Below, in pieces: positions 1 to 9,074 of a DNA stretch of 46,495 bases (position 1 is its first letter; every line of letters begins with the position of its first letter). Location of the stretch: the NCBI GenBank assembly GCA_031179845.1, contig JAPSHM010000003.1, positions 1 to 46,495 on the forward strand, in the 5' to 3' direction. The translations under genes and the position numbers were made by a program. The DNA is from Pedobacter sp. Lineage in GTDB: Bacteria; Bacteroidota; Bacteroidia; Sphingobacteriales; Sphingobacteriaceae. The notes under the pieces were generated by a model. The model was not told the DNA's origin. It saw nothing but the letters and a program-made list of their open reading frames with translations, and ran no database searches.

Positions 1-49
1 TTAATACGGAAAAGAGGGCTTCAATTTGAAGCCCTCTTTTCCGTATTAA
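1..49. terminator. Long perfect palindromic terminator
   Basis: Two perfectly complementary 24-nt arms (1-24 and 26-49) surround a single central base. The inner part is a GC-rich stem (AGAGGGCTTC with GAAGCCCTCT) flanked by AAAA on one side and TTTT on the other, so it reads as an intrinsic terminator on both strands. It lies directly after the minus-strand OmpA gene and probably ends that transcript and one entering from outside the window. The arms are unusually long for a terminator. Confidence 0.85.
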
Positions 50-60
50 AATGTAAGCTA

Positions 61-1401
61 TTAGTTTCTTGCAGTTTCAACACGACGGTTTTGGATACGA
101 CCTTCTTCAGTATCGTTAGAAGCGATTGGATTAGCTTCACCATGACCTCTTGTAACAACTTGGTTTGAGTTAACACCAGAGTTAACTAAGTAAGTTTTAA
201 CAGAATTAGCTCTGTCTTTAGATAATTTCAGGTTGTATGCAGCAGTACCTTCGCTTGAAGCGTAACCGTTTACAGTTACTTTACCACCGTTTTCACGCAA
301 TACTGAAGATAATTTATCTAAAGTAGGATAAGACTCAGTTTTTAAAACTGAAGAGTTAAATTCAAATTGGATAGTTTCAAAGCCAGTTACGTTACCGCTG
401 TTCATTGCAGTAGGCTCTTGTGCTTTTGGAAGTGGACATCCTGAACCATCAACAGCAGTTCCTGCTGGAGTACCTGGACATTTGTCAAATTGATCAGAAA
501 CACCATCACCATCAGTATCTTTTTTCAAATCTTCAACAGATTTTTCAACGTTAGATACACGGTTTTTCAATGCTTCAACTTCTTGACGTAATGAAGGATC
601 TTTCAACTCATCATACATTAAAGCAAGTGGGTTAACCCAGTCAAGGTTTGGTTTAGCTGAAGAACCCAAAGAGAATTCTAAACCAGCATATCCGTAAGAG
701 AATTTATCTTTAGTAGTTGCTTTAGCATAAACACCATCAAAGTTATCTCCGTCAACAAAGTGCATTGTATAACCTAAGTTAAATGAAACACGCTCAGATA
801 CTTTGAATTTAATACCAGCACCTACAGGAATGTAAGCTTCTTTAACGTATTTTTTGTCTCCGTCTTCACCGAAAACTTCACCTAAATCTTTAGGATCAGC
901 ACCGTTTAAAGCAGCTCTATAAGCAACAACACCGTAACCAGCAGTTACGAAGAAATTTACAGAGTTCTCACGACGTAAAAAATCTACAGTCGCAACGTTA
1001 ACAACACCTCTTAAATCTGCAGAGTAAGCCAATTCAGTTTCGAATTCAGTAAGACCTGGAATCGCATTTGGTTTGCCAGCCTCGTTAGTTCCAGAAACTT
1101 TTCCACGGAAAATGTTACCTTCTAAACCAAAAGCATGTCCTAATTGTTTTCTCAATGAGATACCGTAACCTAAGTTTACATCAGCCTCAGTGAAGTCATT
1201 TGTTCCACCGATTGCAAGGAACGGAGATAAAACTCCTCCATTAACACCGATCGACCAAGTTCTGTACTGGCCTCTTCCACCAAATACCTTGGCTGAAGAA
1301 GAAGAAGTCGTAGTTGCATCCTGAGCGCTAGCAAGAGTAGAAACTCCTAATAATGCTACAAAAGAAGCCGCTAGACCCTTTTTTAAAGTAGAATAATTCA
1401 T
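61..1401 (-). CDS. OmpA-family outer membrane protein
   Basis: A 446-residue cell-surface protein with a cleavable signal peptide (probable cut after ASA at residues 24-26). An N-terminal beta-barrel-like region of about 250 residues follows, then a short coiled linker (EVEALKNRVSNVEKSVEDL), an Asp-rich thrombospondin-type-3-like stretch (DTDGDGVSDQFDKCPG), and a C-terminal OmpA domain ending near GRIQNRRVE. The peptidoglycan-binding Arg is kept in LSKDRANSV, but the usual Asp of the GYTD-type motif is Ser here (GYASSEG). The role is inferred from the family: anchoring the outer membrane to the cell wall. I chose the ATG at 1401 because a longer frame to 1509 has no signal peptide at its front and would run over the promoter. 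It is a single gene with its own promoter and terminator. Confidence 0.92.
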   Translation of the reverse strand: MNYSTLKKGLAASFVALLGVSTLASAQDATTTSSSSAKVFGGRGQYRTWSIGVNGGVLSPFLAIGGTNDFTEADVNLGYGISLRKQLGHAFGLEGNIFRGKVSGTNEAGKPNAIPGLTEFETELAYSADLRGVVNVATVDFLRRENSVNFFVTAGYGVVAYRAALNGADPKDLGEVFGEDGDKKYVKEAYIPVGAGIKFKVSERVSFNLGYTMHFVDGDNFDGVYAKATTKDKFSYGYAGLEFSLGSSAKPNLDWVNPLALMYDELKDPSLRQEVEALKNRVSNVEKSVEDLKKDTDGDGVSDQFDKCPGTPAGTAVDGSGCPLPKAQEPTAMNSGNVTGFETIQFEFNSSVLKTESYPTLDKLSSVLRENGGKVTVNGYASSEGTAAYNLKLSKDRANSVKTYLVNSGVNSNQVVTRGHGEANPIASNDTEEGRIQNRRVETARN

Positions 1402-1455
1402 AATTTTCTTTTTTAAAGTTAAACAAATTCTAAATTGTATAATTTTTTTGTGTAG

Positions 1456-1485
1456 CAAAATTAAACAAATTTTTAAATTCTCAAA
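1456..1485 (-). promoter_or_regulatory. Bacteroidota-type promoter of the OmpA gene
   Basis: On the minus strand TTTG (1485-1482) is followed after 18 nt by TAATTTTG (1463-1456), matching the Bacteroidota housekeeping pattern TTTG, about 19 nt, TAnnTTTG. It lies 55 nt upstream of the ATG at 1401. The pattern is read directly; its use is inferred. Confidence 0.7.
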
Positions 1486-1748
1486 ACACTTACACAAACT
1501 CCGTTCCAAACTTATGAAAAAATATCAAATAACGTTGTTTTTTGATGCGGAGGCGCATTATAAGCACTTTATTCGTAAAAAAAAACTGACTACTTGCTTT
1601 AAATGTTCAAAACTACTTTTAGGTCGTGTTCAAAATACACTGCAACTCCATCTTATAACGGGGGAAAACCGCAAAAAATCAGCACCCAGTGTGTCCTAAT
1701 GGCCGATATACGCAAGTCCTGTTTTTAAGACAGCATCCTTTTACTTTG
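1486..1748. other. Intergenic region without a credible gene
   Basis: Together with the OmpA leader this is a 347-base gap (1402-1748) between meaB and the OmpA gene. Frames of about 60-80 codons on the plus strand have no recognisable domain and look random. Apart from the OmpA promoter and a weak hairpin (CTGT/ACAG near 1718-1733) just past the meaB stop, I see nothing in it. Confidence 0.5.
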
Positions 1749-2639
1749 TTAAATCCAAGTATCTACGAAGCGGTACACGTTGAAATCCCCGTGCACTATC
1801 GCTTTCAAGATTTCGGAATGCAGCCGTTTCTTATCTACATCGCCCATTCTATAATGCTGAATAATTTTAAATGCTTTTTCAGCAAGCAAAAACGATCTGC
1901 GCGTCAGATCTATAGCGCCTGGTTTCAATAGCCAGTCGCACAACTCGGCTACACCCTCTTTTTTCTCTGCAACAGTTTTGAAGACAGGAATCTGCTGATG
2001 CTGGCTATGAACGAGCTTATTTAGATTGTTGGCAAACAGGTCAGCCCCTTCCCGATCCGCCTTGTTGACCACAAAACATTGCGCCACCTCCATCAATCCT
2101 GATTTAATGTGCTGAATTTCATCGCCGGATTCCGGGACCAATACAACAACAGTTTTGTCTGCTAATCCCGCAACTTCTACTTCAGACTGCCCAACTCCTA
2201 CAGTTTCAACAAGGATCATATCAAATCCTGCGGCCTTAACCACATCCACAATTTCAATTGTTTTAGCAGAAATTCCACCAAGTGCCCCGCGGGTAGCAAG
2301 GGAACGGATGTAAACATTCGGATTGTTGAATTGTTGCGACATTCTGATCCTGTCGCCAAGTAATGAACCAAAATTGAATGGAGAAGTTGGATCGATCGCA
2401 AGAATTGCAATTTTCTTCCCGTTTTTTACAATCTGTTCTGTAATGGCATTGACAAGGGTACTTTTACCCGCTCCAGGTGGACCGGTTATTCCAATCACAG
2501 GGACATTGGCGTTTAATTCTATCTTTCTTAATAACTGTGCCGCAGGCGGAATTTCGTTCTCAACCAGCGTAATGGCCCTCGCCAATGCAGTAAAGCTTCC
2601 TTCTTTTATGCCTTTTATAAGAGAATCTTCGTTTTGCAT
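1749..2639 (-). CDS. meaB: MeaB/ArgK-type GTPase, methylmalonyl-CoA mutase chaperone
   Basis: A 296-residue SIMIBI-class G protein. The P-loop GPPGAGKST is at residues 53-61, a Switch-region Asp sits in AIDPTSPF, the VETVGVGQSE segment follows, and VNKAD supplies guanine specificity. Family members load and protect the adenosylcobalamin cofactor of methylmalonyl-CoA mutase. The mutase subunits are not in this window, so the partner is encoded elsewhere. The protein is somewhat shorter than the roughly 330 residues of well-studied relatives. The in-frame codon at 2642 is TTG, so the ATG at 2639 is the better start. It diverges from the first glycosyltransferase gene across about 75 bp. Confidence 0.93.
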   Translation of the reverse strand: MQNEDSLIKGIKEGSFTALARAITLVENEIPPAAQLLRKIELNANVPVIGITGPPGAGKSTLVNAITEQIVKNGKKIAILAIDPTSPFNFGSLLGDRIRMSQQFNNPNVYIRSLATRGALGGISAKTIEIVDVVKAAGFDMILVETVGVGQSEVEVAGLADKTVVVLVPESGDEIQHIKSGLMEVAQCFVVNKADREGADLFANNLNKLVHSQHQQIPVFKTVAEKKEGVAELCDWLLKPGAIDLTRRSFLLAEKAFKIIQHYRMGDVDKKRLHSEILKAIVHGDFNVYRFVDTWI

Positions 2640-2649
2640 CAATTAAAAT

Positions 2650-2657
2650 TATCTTTG
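2650..2657 (+). promoter_or_regulatory. Possible -7 element ahead of the first glycosyltransferase
   Basis: TATCTTTG matches TAnnTTTG and lies 57 nt upstream of the start at 2715. No well-spaced TTG element is seen upstream, so only half of the promoter is supported. Confidence 0.35.
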
Positions 2658-2714
2658 TCACAAAGAAATACAATTTATTCAATATTTCATGAAAAGCATT
2701 TCTTGTGCATGTAT

Positions 2715-3524
2715 ATGTCCGAAAAGAAAACAGTCACCTTATTGATAGCTACCTACAACTGGCCCGATGCACTGGAACTGGTATTGTTGAGCATACTTGG
2801 ACAAACCCGCATGCCTGATGAAATCGTCCTAGCCGATGATGGTTCCGACTACAGGACCAGGGACCTGATCACTAAATACAAGAAAGAATTCCAAATTCCT
2901 CTAATACATGTTTGGCATGCAGATGAAGGATTCCGGCTGGCAAAAATTCGCAACATGGCAATTGCCAAAGCTTCCTGCGATTACATCGTTCAAATTGACG
3001 GCGATATCATTCTGCACCCGAGATTTATTGAAGATCATTTCAATTTCTCAGTCCGAGGATCATTTGTTAGAGCCAGCAGAGTATATATCAACCCAAAAGT
3101 TTCGCAGGAAATGCTTACAAAAAAAACATATAAAATAAATGCCTTCAGTAGAGGAGTCACGAATTTCTTCAGTGCATTAAGGGTTCCGTTTTTATGGAAA
3201 TTTTTTGAAACTGACTATAAAAATGTCGGCGATGAACTTTATGAAATTCATGGATGTAATATGGCTTACTGGAGAGAAGACGCCATAAAAGTAAACGGGT
3301 ATAATGAACTTTTTAATGGCTGGGGACCGGAAGACAAAGAATTTATTGCAAGACTTTTAAACTCTGGTGTACGGAAACGTTTCATCAAGTTGGGAGCTAT
3401 TGCTTTTCACATTTACCATCAGGAGAATCAAAAAACGTTTTTAGCGGAAAATATCAGCGCATTTAAAGACAGTATAGCCAAAAAGAGCATCTTTTGCGAA
3501 AAAGGAATCAATCAATATTTGTAA
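2715..3524 (+). CDS. Family 2 glycosyltransferase with galactosyltransferase-type C-terminus
   Basis: A 269-residue cytoplasmic GT-A enzyme. The N-terminal part has the GT2 signatures LLIATYN (residues 9-15), VLADDGSD (38-45) and the metal-binding DGD at 95-97. The C-terminal part has the NGYNELFNGWGPEDKEF block typical of the Glyco_transf_7C domain found in beta-galactosyl and hexosaminyl transferases and chondroitin-polymerase-like enzymes. The sugar and acceptor are unknown. The start is set at 2715 because the protein then aligns end to end with its neighbour at 3529, with which it is clearly paralogous (shared LLIATYNWP and QIDGDIILHP blocks). An in-frame ATG at 2709 would add two residues. 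It lies 4 nt upstream of the next gene, so the two are almost certainly co-transcribed. Confidence 0.88.
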   Translation: MSEKKTVTLLIATYNWPDALELVLLSILGQTRMPDEIVLADDGSDYRTRDLITKYKKEFQIPLIHVWHADEGFRLAKIRNMAIAKASCDYIVQIDGDIILHPRFIEDHFNFSVRGSFVRASRVYINPKVSQEMLTKKTYKINAFSRGVTNFFSALRVPFLWKFFETDYKNVGDELYEIHGCNMAYWREDAIKVNGYNELFNGWGPEDKEFIARLLNSGVRKRFIKLGAIAFHIYHQENQKTFLAENISAFKDSIAKKSIFCEKGINQYL

Positions 3525-3528
3525 CGTT

Positions 3529-4320
3529 ATGTCTGTAAAATCAGCAACACTACTTATTGCAACCTACAATTGGCCAGAAGCACTGGAATTGGTATTTAAA
3601 AGCATTTTACACCAAACTGTGCCAGTAAGCGAAATCCTGATTGCTGATGATGGTTCAGACCAAAGAACAAAAACTGTAGTCGAAACATTCAGGCAACAGA
3701 CCACTATCCCTGTTCACCATTACTGGCATGAGGACAAAGGCTTTAGAAAGACGATCATCATGAACGAGGCGCTTAGTTTTGCGAGTGGAGACTACATCAT
3801 TCAAATTGATGGAGATATCATTCTTCATCCACACTTTATAGAAGATCATATAAAGGAGGCGAAACGTGGCTTTTATATCAAAGGAAGCCGTTCTATGTTG
3901 TCAGAAGATAGGACCAGGCAGATCTTGAAATCGAGAAACACTCAAATTCATCCACTAACTAAGGGCGTAGGCAGTAAGATCAATGCCACCCGACTGCCTT
4001 TATTATCCTTTTTATTCCGTGGAGATAGATATAAATCCAACAATTTACGAGGCTGTAATTTCTCCTTCTGGAAGCGAGACTTTATCGGCGTTAATGGCTA
4101 TAATAATGACCTTGAAGGATGGGGACACGAGGATATCGAGCTTGCGGCCAGGCTAACCAACTTAGGGGTGAAACAACGGCAACTTAAATTAAAAGCCATC
4201 TGCTTTCACCTTTACCATAAGGTGAACCCACGACACAATGAAGACCTAAATTATAAGAAGTATCTGGAGGTTGTTGAAGCTGAAATTGTACTTTGTAAAA
4301 ACGGAATTAAAAAACTGTAG
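3529..4320 (+). CDS. Family 2 glycosyltransferase, tandem paralogue
   Basis: A 263-residue GT2 enzyme with LLIATYN near the N-terminus, LIADDGSD at about 37-44, the DGD metal site at 94-96, and a C-terminal NGYNNDLEGWGHEDIEL block of the Glyco_transf_7C type. It is a tandem duplicate of the gene before it; the two probably add different sugars, or the same sugar at successive positions, of one glycan. Its last 14 bases overlap the end of a glycosyltransferase gene on the other strand. Substrates cannot be told from sequence. Confidence 0.88.
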   Translation: MSVKSATLLIATYNWPEALELVFKSILHQTVPVSEILIADDGSDQRTKTVVETFRQQTTIPVHHYWHEDKGFRKTIIMNEALSFASGDYIIQIDGDIILHPHFIEDHIKEAKRGFYIKGSRSMLSEDRTRQILKSRNTQIHPLTKGVGSKINATRLPLLSFLFRGDRYKSNNLRGCNFSFWKRDFIGVNGYNNDLEGWGHEDIELAARLTNLGVKQRQLKLKAICFHLYHKVNPRHNEDLNYKKYLEVVEAEIVLCKNGIKKL

Positions 4321-5413
4321 CCAGTAACAAGCTGATCGCAATTAAACAGGTTTTAATGATCTTCCATTTATTTAGCCTAAACCAGCTTGGATTTTTTTTG
4401 GAAAAACTCATATCAATTCTTTCTGCAAAACCACGCCATCTTCCACTTGTTATACTTTCATATAAATACCCGGCCTCATAACAGTTCTTTAGCCAGAATA
4501 GATTTATGGCCAGTCCAAATGAAAATTTAGTTGTTTTATACCTCGTTCTAATACAGTTAGTCAAAAATTCCGAGCCAATGATGATTAATAAGAGTAATAA
4601 TAACCAAGACAATGAATAGTTCCAGAGGATATACGGAGAGGCTAAAATAAGTAGCAGCAGCGTCTCACTTGTATTCGTAAAATCATGATATACATATGGT
4701 CGAATTACTGGTAATTCAGCAATTTGCGCAGCACCGACACCATATCTAAATTGTCGCTCAGTCTGTATTTGGCCATTGTTCCACCAGGGGTGTATTACAA
4801 CAGCATCAGGAACACCAATATACTGCTCAGCAAACAAAGTAGAATTCCTTACCAAAAATTCTATGTCCTCTCCTCCTTTCTTCAATGTGTCATTAAACAG
4901 CGAAGGATCCATCTTATCCCTGTTCAACATCACATTTGCAGTCGGCACCCACTTCATCCGATGATTTGTCTTTGCTGCTTTAAAATGTCCTGTAAGTCCA
5001 TGTAATTCCATCGCTAGTGTAGCGTTGTTAAACGGTTCTGGAAAATTCGTTACTCCAGCAAACCCCAGTGCATCAGAATACTGCAAAATAGCCTGACCAT
5101 AGGCCAAAAGCAAACCTTTTTCAGGAACAATATCATCATCCAATAAGAGCAACCATTTGCCTTTTCCCACTCTTATTCCCCTGTTCCGAGTTTCCCCAAA
5201 ACCCAGGTTCACTTCATTGACCACGAGATTGATCCTGCCTGTCTGCGCCAGATTTAAAATAGCATATGGAATAGTTAAATCCGGATTATCGGCAACAATA
5301 TAAAAATTGACTTTGAAATTTAACGGACGATCCAAATTAATAATTCCTAAAAGTATCTGCTCATCTAGTCGAAACGAAGGAATTACAATATCTATGGCTT
5401 TAGCTTCATACAT
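4307..5413 (-). CDS. Membrane-associated family 2 glycosyltransferase
   Basis: A 368-residue protein with an N-terminal GT2 domain (DIVIPSFRL, VNLGFGETRNRG, and the acidic site LLLLDDDIVP near residue 115) followed by hydrophobic segments at about 246-285 and at the very C-terminus (CLIAISLLLATVF). The membrane segments place catalysis at the inner face of the cytoplasmic membrane, as for enzymes that build lipid-linked sugars. The central motif GGEDIEF resembles the ED-containing base region of GT2 enzymes. It converges with the previous gene (14-bp overlap) and diverges from the next across about 50 bp. The donor and acceptor are unknown. Confidence 0.85.
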   Translation of the reverse strand: MYEAKAIDIVIPSFRLDEQILLGIINLDRPLNFKVNFYIVADNPDLTIPYAILNLAQTGRINLVVNEVNLGFGETRNRGIRVGKGKWLLLLDDDIVPEKGLLLAYGQAILQYSDALGFAGVTNFPEPFNNATLAMELHGLTGHFKAAKTNHRMKWVPTANVMLNRDKMDPSLFNDTLKKGGEDIEFLVRNSTLFAEQYIGVPDAVVIHPWWNNGQIQTERQFRYGVGAAQIAELPVIRPYVYHDFTNTSETLLLLILASPYILWNYSLSWLLLLLLIIIGSEFLTNCIRTRYKTTKFSFGLAINLFWLKNCYEAGYLYESITSGRWRGFAERIDMSFSKKNPSWFRLNKWKIIKTCLIAISLLLATVF

Positions 5414-5453
5414 AAACCGCTAATATACGTAGTTTAAATCATCAGGCATTTCC

Positions 5454-5461
5454 TATCTTTG
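5454..5461 (+). promoter_or_regulatory. TAnnTTTG element abutting a start codon
   Basis: TATCTTTG ends 3 nt before the ATG at 5465. If it is the -7 element, transcription would begin at or just inside the start codon, giving a leaderless or nearly leaderless mRNA. The -33 half is poorly matched. Confidence 0.4.
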
Positions 5462-5464
5462 AAT

Positions 5465-6205
5465 ATGGAAAAGAAAGATGAAGCAGACCTACAGAATGTA
5501 GTTCTAACAATCATCATCGCTACGTATAATGCAGGAAAACATCTTAAGGGATGCATTGAATCAATTATCGAAAATGTAACAGGATCATATGAGCTCCTGA
5601 TTGTTGATGGAAACAGCCAGGACAATACTTTAGCAATAGTCCATGAATTCAACCTTCTCAATTGTACCGTGATTTCAGAACCAGATAATGGCATATATGA
5701 CGCTATGAATAAGGGAGTCGCTCAGGCTCATGGCAAATGGATAATGTTTCTAGGTGCAGACGATAAAATACTCTCTTCATTTAGCAAAATTTTTCCACTG
5801 TTGCAGGATACGAATGCCGTCTATTATGGCAACTGCAAAAATGAAGCTCATCAGCTGGGCGGCAAGTTTTCTGCTTATAAATTAGCAAAAATGAACTTAT
5901 GTCATCAGGCCATACTTTACCCAAAAGCGGTTTTCAATAGATATCGGTTTAGCCTCAATTATCCTGTTTTTGGAGATTATCTTTTGAATCTACAATGTTG
6001 GGGAGATGCTAACTTTAAAAAAACATATTTAAACATTGACTTAGCTTATTATAACATGGAAGGCTTTTCTTCTATAGCACAAGACGATGATTTCAAGCGA
6101 GACAAACCATTTTTAGTGAAAAGATATTTAGGTTATTTAATTTTTCTGAAATACAAGTTTAGAAAGCTCAAAGAATCCCAAAAAGCCAACAGCAGGTTCT
6201 TCTAA
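5465..6205 (+). CDS. Family 2 glycosyltransferase, WcaA-like
   Basis: A 246-residue GT2 enzyme. It shows LTIIIATYNAGKHL, IVDGNSQDNT, SEPDNGIYDAMNKG and FLGADDKI in order, the pattern of colanic-acid WcaA-type transferases in which GADD replaces the classical DXD. The frame opens at a TTG at 5459, but the ATG at 5465 is the likelier start. It is paralogous to the minus-strand gene at 9075-9875 (shared SEPD-GIY-AMNK, FLG-DD and CHQA-LYPK-VF blocks). The lipid flippase gene follows after about 55 bp on the same strand. Substrate unknown. Confidence 0.87.
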   Translation: MEKKDEADLQNVVLTIIIATYNAGKHLKGCIESIIENVTGSYELLIVDGNSQDNTLAIVHEFNLLNCTVISEPDNGIYDAMNKGVAQAHGKWIMFLGADDKILSSFSKIFPLLQDTNAVYYGNCKNEAHQLGGKFSAYKLAKMNLCHQAILYPKAVFNRYRFSLNYPVFGDYLLNLQCWGDANFKKTYLNIDLAYYNMEGFSSIAQDDDFKRDKPFLVKRYLGYLIFLKYKFRKLKESQKANSRFF

Positions 6206-6226
6206 TCTTAACAAAAATTAAATCCT

Positions 6227-6234
6227 TACATTTG
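6227..6234 (+). promoter_or_regulatory. Possible -7 element of the ABC flippase gene
   Basis: TACATTTG matches TAnnTTTG, 25 nt upstream of the ATG at 6260. The -33 element is not convincing, so read-through from the preceding gene is equally possible. Confidence 0.35.
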
Positions 6235-6259
6235 CCTATTAAATTATCATTTCTATAAA

Positions 6260-8104
6260 ATGAAGGACTATTTCCGATTACTCGCTTACGCAAGGCCCAT
6301 AGAAAAATTTGCGATCCCTTATGTCATCACTACCCTACTTTATATCATATTTAATACACTTAACCTTGCGCTACTGGCCCCTCTATTGGATACTTTGTTC
6401 AATCAAAATGCTAAAGGAACAACGGCAGCCCCTGCAGTTACTCCGGATGTAGTGAAAGAACCAGAATGGTGGGATATAATGGGCTTGATTAACAAAATTC
6501 CAAATTATTACATTGAAAACTACGGCCAACAGGAAGCTTTGAAATTTGTTTGTATTGTTATCGTGATCTCCGTACTATTATCTAACATCTTTAAATACTT
6601 CTCCAGTAGAACAATGGAGGATCTGCGGATTCATACCTTGTTAAGCCTTAGAAAATCTGTATTTAACAACGTGATGAACCTGCACCTCGGTTATTTTAAC
6701 AGTCAACGCAAAGGTGACATTATGTCCAAGGTATCTTCTGATGTGCAGGTAGTACAATTCACTGTTACCAACACCTTACAAGTCATATTTAAAGAACCGT
6801 TAACATTGATCGTGTATATAGCACTTCTTTTTGCTATTTCCGCAAAACTCACCTTCTTTTCATTGCTGGTGATTCCTGTATCGGGATTTATCATTGCTAA
6901 AATTGTAAAGCGATTAAGGGAGCAAGCCACAAAAGCACATGAAACTTTTGCTAATATGCTGGGTTATCTAGACGAGGCGCTTTCGGGGATCAAGGTGGTT
7001 AAGGCCTTCAACGCAACAGAATATGTGAAAGACCGCTTTCATGAGGAAAATGTAACCTATTCAAATATTACCCGAAAAATGGTGCGACGGCAACAACTTG
7101 CCTCTCCTGTATCCGAATTTCTTGGCGTTATGATGGTCGCTATTATCGTGTACTTTGGTGGCTCTATGGTGCTGGCAGGAGAGTCAACGCTGACCTCCGC
7201 AGAGTTTATCACCTATATCGCTGTTTTTTCCCAGGTGACACGTCCGGCAAAGGCGCTTTCAGACGCCTTCACCGGGATACATACCGGCCTTGCAGCAGGT
7301 AAACGAGTGCTCGACTTGATCGACGTGAAACCGGAAGTAGCCGACAAACCAAATGCGATCAAAGTCGACTCATTTGAAAAGTCACTCCGTCTGGACAACG
7401 TCTATTTTTCATACGGCGAAAAAAAGATATTAAACCAAGTCAGCATCGAAGTACCGAAAGGTAAAACAGTTGCACTGGTTGGCCCCTCAGGTGGTGGAAA
7501 ATCTACGCTCATGGATTTGGTGCCAAGATTTATGCAGCCTCAGGAAGGGACGGTCTACATAGATGATATTGACATTCGGGACGTTAATGCAGATTCCCTA
7601 AGAAGCTTAATGGGATTTGTGAACCAGGAATCGATCCTGTTTAACGATACCATATTCAACAACATTGCTTTCGCCAAACCTGATGCCACCAAAGAAGAAG
7701 TAATGGCCGCTGCAAGAATTGCTAATGCTCACGATTTCATTGAAGACACCGAAGACGGATACCAAACGTTCATTGGAGACAGAGGTGTAAGACTCTCGGG
7801 TGGGCAGAAACAAAGACTTTGTATCGCAAGAGCGGTACTGGGAAATCCGCCAATTATGCTGCTTGATGAGGCGACCTCTGCGCTCGACACCGAGTCAGAG
7901 AAACTGGTTCAGGATGCACTGTTCAAACTCATGAAGAACCGTACCACTTTAATCATTGCGCACCGACTTTCTACGATACAAAACGCCGACCTCATTATAG
8001 TACTTGAAAGTGGCACCGTAGCTGAAAAAGGCTCACATAGCCAATTGATGGCTCACAACGGATTATACCGCAGACTGATTGATATGCAAACTTTTGAAGA
8101 TTAA
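6260..8104 (+). CDS. MsbA-like ABC transporter (fused permease and ATPase)
   Basis: A 614-residue half-transporter. Transmembrane helices occupy roughly residues 15-320, then a nucleotide-binding domain with Walker A GPSGGGKST (408-416), signature LSGGQKQR (from 512), Walker B IMLLDEATSALD and the H-loop IIAHRLST. Proteins of this type act as homodimers that flip lipid A-core or other lipid-linked glycans, or export drugs. Its place among glycosyltransferases supports a lipid-linked glycan as substrate. An extra hydrophilic stretch at about 52-75, rich in Ala, Thr and Pro, sits in the first periplasmic loop and is longer than in MsbA. Lipid A flippase is the best guess, but a drug exporter cannot be excluded. 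Confidence 0.9.
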   Translation: MKDYFRLLAYARPIEKFAIPYVITTLLYIIFNTLNLALLAPLLDTLFNQNAKGTTAAPAVTPDVVKEPEWWDIMGLINKIPNYYIENYGQQEALKFVCIVIVISVLLSNIFKYFSSRTMEDLRIHTLLSLRKSVFNNVMNLHLGYFNSQRKGDIMSKVSSDVQVVQFTVTNTLQVIFKEPLTLIVYIALLFAISAKLTFFSLLVIPVSGFIIAKIVKRLREQATKAHETFANMLGYLDEALSGIKVVKAFNATEYVKDRFHEENVTYSNITRKMVRRQQLASPVSEFLGVMMVAIIVYFGGSMVLAGESTLTSAEFITYIAVFSQVTRPAKALSDAFTGIHTGLAAGKRVLDLIDVKPEVADKPNAIKVDSFEKSLRLDNVYFSYGEKKILNQVSIEVPKGKTVALVGPSGGGKSTLMDLVPRFMQPQEGTVYIDDIDIRDVNADSLRSLMGFVNQESILFNDTIFNNIAFAKPDATKEEVMAAARIANAHDFIEDTEDGYQTFIGDRGVRLSGGQKQRLCIARAVLGNPPIMLLDEATSALDTESEKLVQDALFKLMKNRTTLIIAHRLSTIQNADLIIVLESGTVAEKGSHSQLMAHNGLYRRLIDMQTFED

Positions 8105-8134
8105 GCAAGTATTTTGTTAATAGAAAAAATAGAA

Positions 8135-9073
8135 ATGAGTTCCTTAAATTACGATAAAGAAACTGCCGTGTTATTTTTGGTCTTCAACAGACCCGATACT
8201 ACTTTAAGGGTGTTTGAAGCCATAAGAAAAGCCGCGCCAAAGCGACTTTATGTCTCAGCTGACGGGCCAAGAACGCCTGCGGAGCAGCTCAAATGTGACC
8301 AAACCAGGGAGATACTGAATCTAATAGATTGGGATTGCCAGCTTTTCACCAATTACAGCAACGAAAATAAGGGTTGTAAAATAGCCATCAGTGAAGGTAT
8401 ATCCTGGTTTTTCAACCAGGAAGAAGAAGGTATTATTCTTGAAGACGACTGCCTGCCATCGGATAGTTTCTTCCCTTATTGTTCTGCCTTGTTGGCTCAC
8501 TATCGCCACGACAATCGCATTACGCACATAGGGGGATCGAATTTGCAGTTAGGACAAACCCATGGTGATGCAAGTTATTACTTCTCTAATCTTACCCACG
8601 TTTGGGGTTGGGCCGGTTGGAGAAGGGTTTGGAAGAACTACGACGTACAGCTTAAGTCATTTAATGACTTTAAAGAACTGGATCATATAAAAAATTGTCC
8701 AAGCCACCTCCCTTTCAAAGCAAACTGGATAAATGCATTGGAAAAAACGTACAAAGGTGAAATTGATACCTGGGATTACCAATATGCTTATCTAAACTTG
8801 ATCAACAACGGCCTATCTGTGATACCGAATCAAAATCTGATTAGCAATATCGGTTTTAGAGCAGATGCTACTCATACCTTTGATGAAAATAATTACTTCG
8901 CTGAATTGGAAACCGAATTGATGACGGACTTAACTCATCCCGATTTTGTACTACCTACTATTGAGGCTGATATTTTTACGCAGGAAAAAGAAAATTATGT
9001 ACCACCATTGAAAAAGAAAAACATTCTTTCAAGAACCTGGAAATCAATGAAGAACTATTTCCGATCAAAGTAA
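8135..9073 (+). CDS. Putative glycosyltransferase (HlpA-like nucleotide-sugar transferase fold)
   Basis: A 312-residue protein beginning with a GT-A-like strand (AVLFLVFNRPDTTLRVFEAI) and carrying YVSADGPR, GCKIAISEGISWFF, the acidic site LEDDCLPS and the block HVWGWAGWRRVWKNYD. This pattern is typical of a family often annotated as hemolytic protein HlpA-like or nucleotide-diphospho-sugar transferase, which turns up in cell-surface glycan loci. I infer a glycosyltransferase; haemolytic activity is not supported. The open frame begins at a TTG at 8114, but the ATG at 8135 fits better. It follows the flippase gene by 30 bp on the same strand, and its stop is one base from the stop of the opposing gene. 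Confidence 0.78.
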   Translation: MSSLNYDKETAVLFLVFNRPDTTLRVFEAIRKAAPKRLYVSADGPRTPAEQLKCDQTREILNLIDWDCQLFTNYSNENKGCKIAISEGISWFFNQEEEGIILEDDCLPSDSFFPYCSALLAHYRHDNRITHIGGSNLQLGQTHGDASYYFSNLTHVWGWAGWRRVWKNYDVQLKSFNDFKELDHIKNCPSHLPFKANWINALEKTYKGEIDTWDYQYAYLNLINNGLSVIPNQNLISNIGFRADATHTFDENNYFAELETELMTDLTHPDFVLPTIEADIFTQEKENYVPPLKKKNILSRTWKSMKNYFRSK

Positions 9074-9074
9074 A

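Noticed and set aside
1448-1931. Two plus-strand frames of about 80 codons near the OmpA and meaB genes
   Set aside because: The first lies over the OmpA promoter, the second overlaps the meaB end; neither has a domain or normal codon use.
8135-9073. Haemolysin
   Set aside because: The HlpA-like name is historical; the acidic LEDD site and GT-A-like front fit a sugar transferase.
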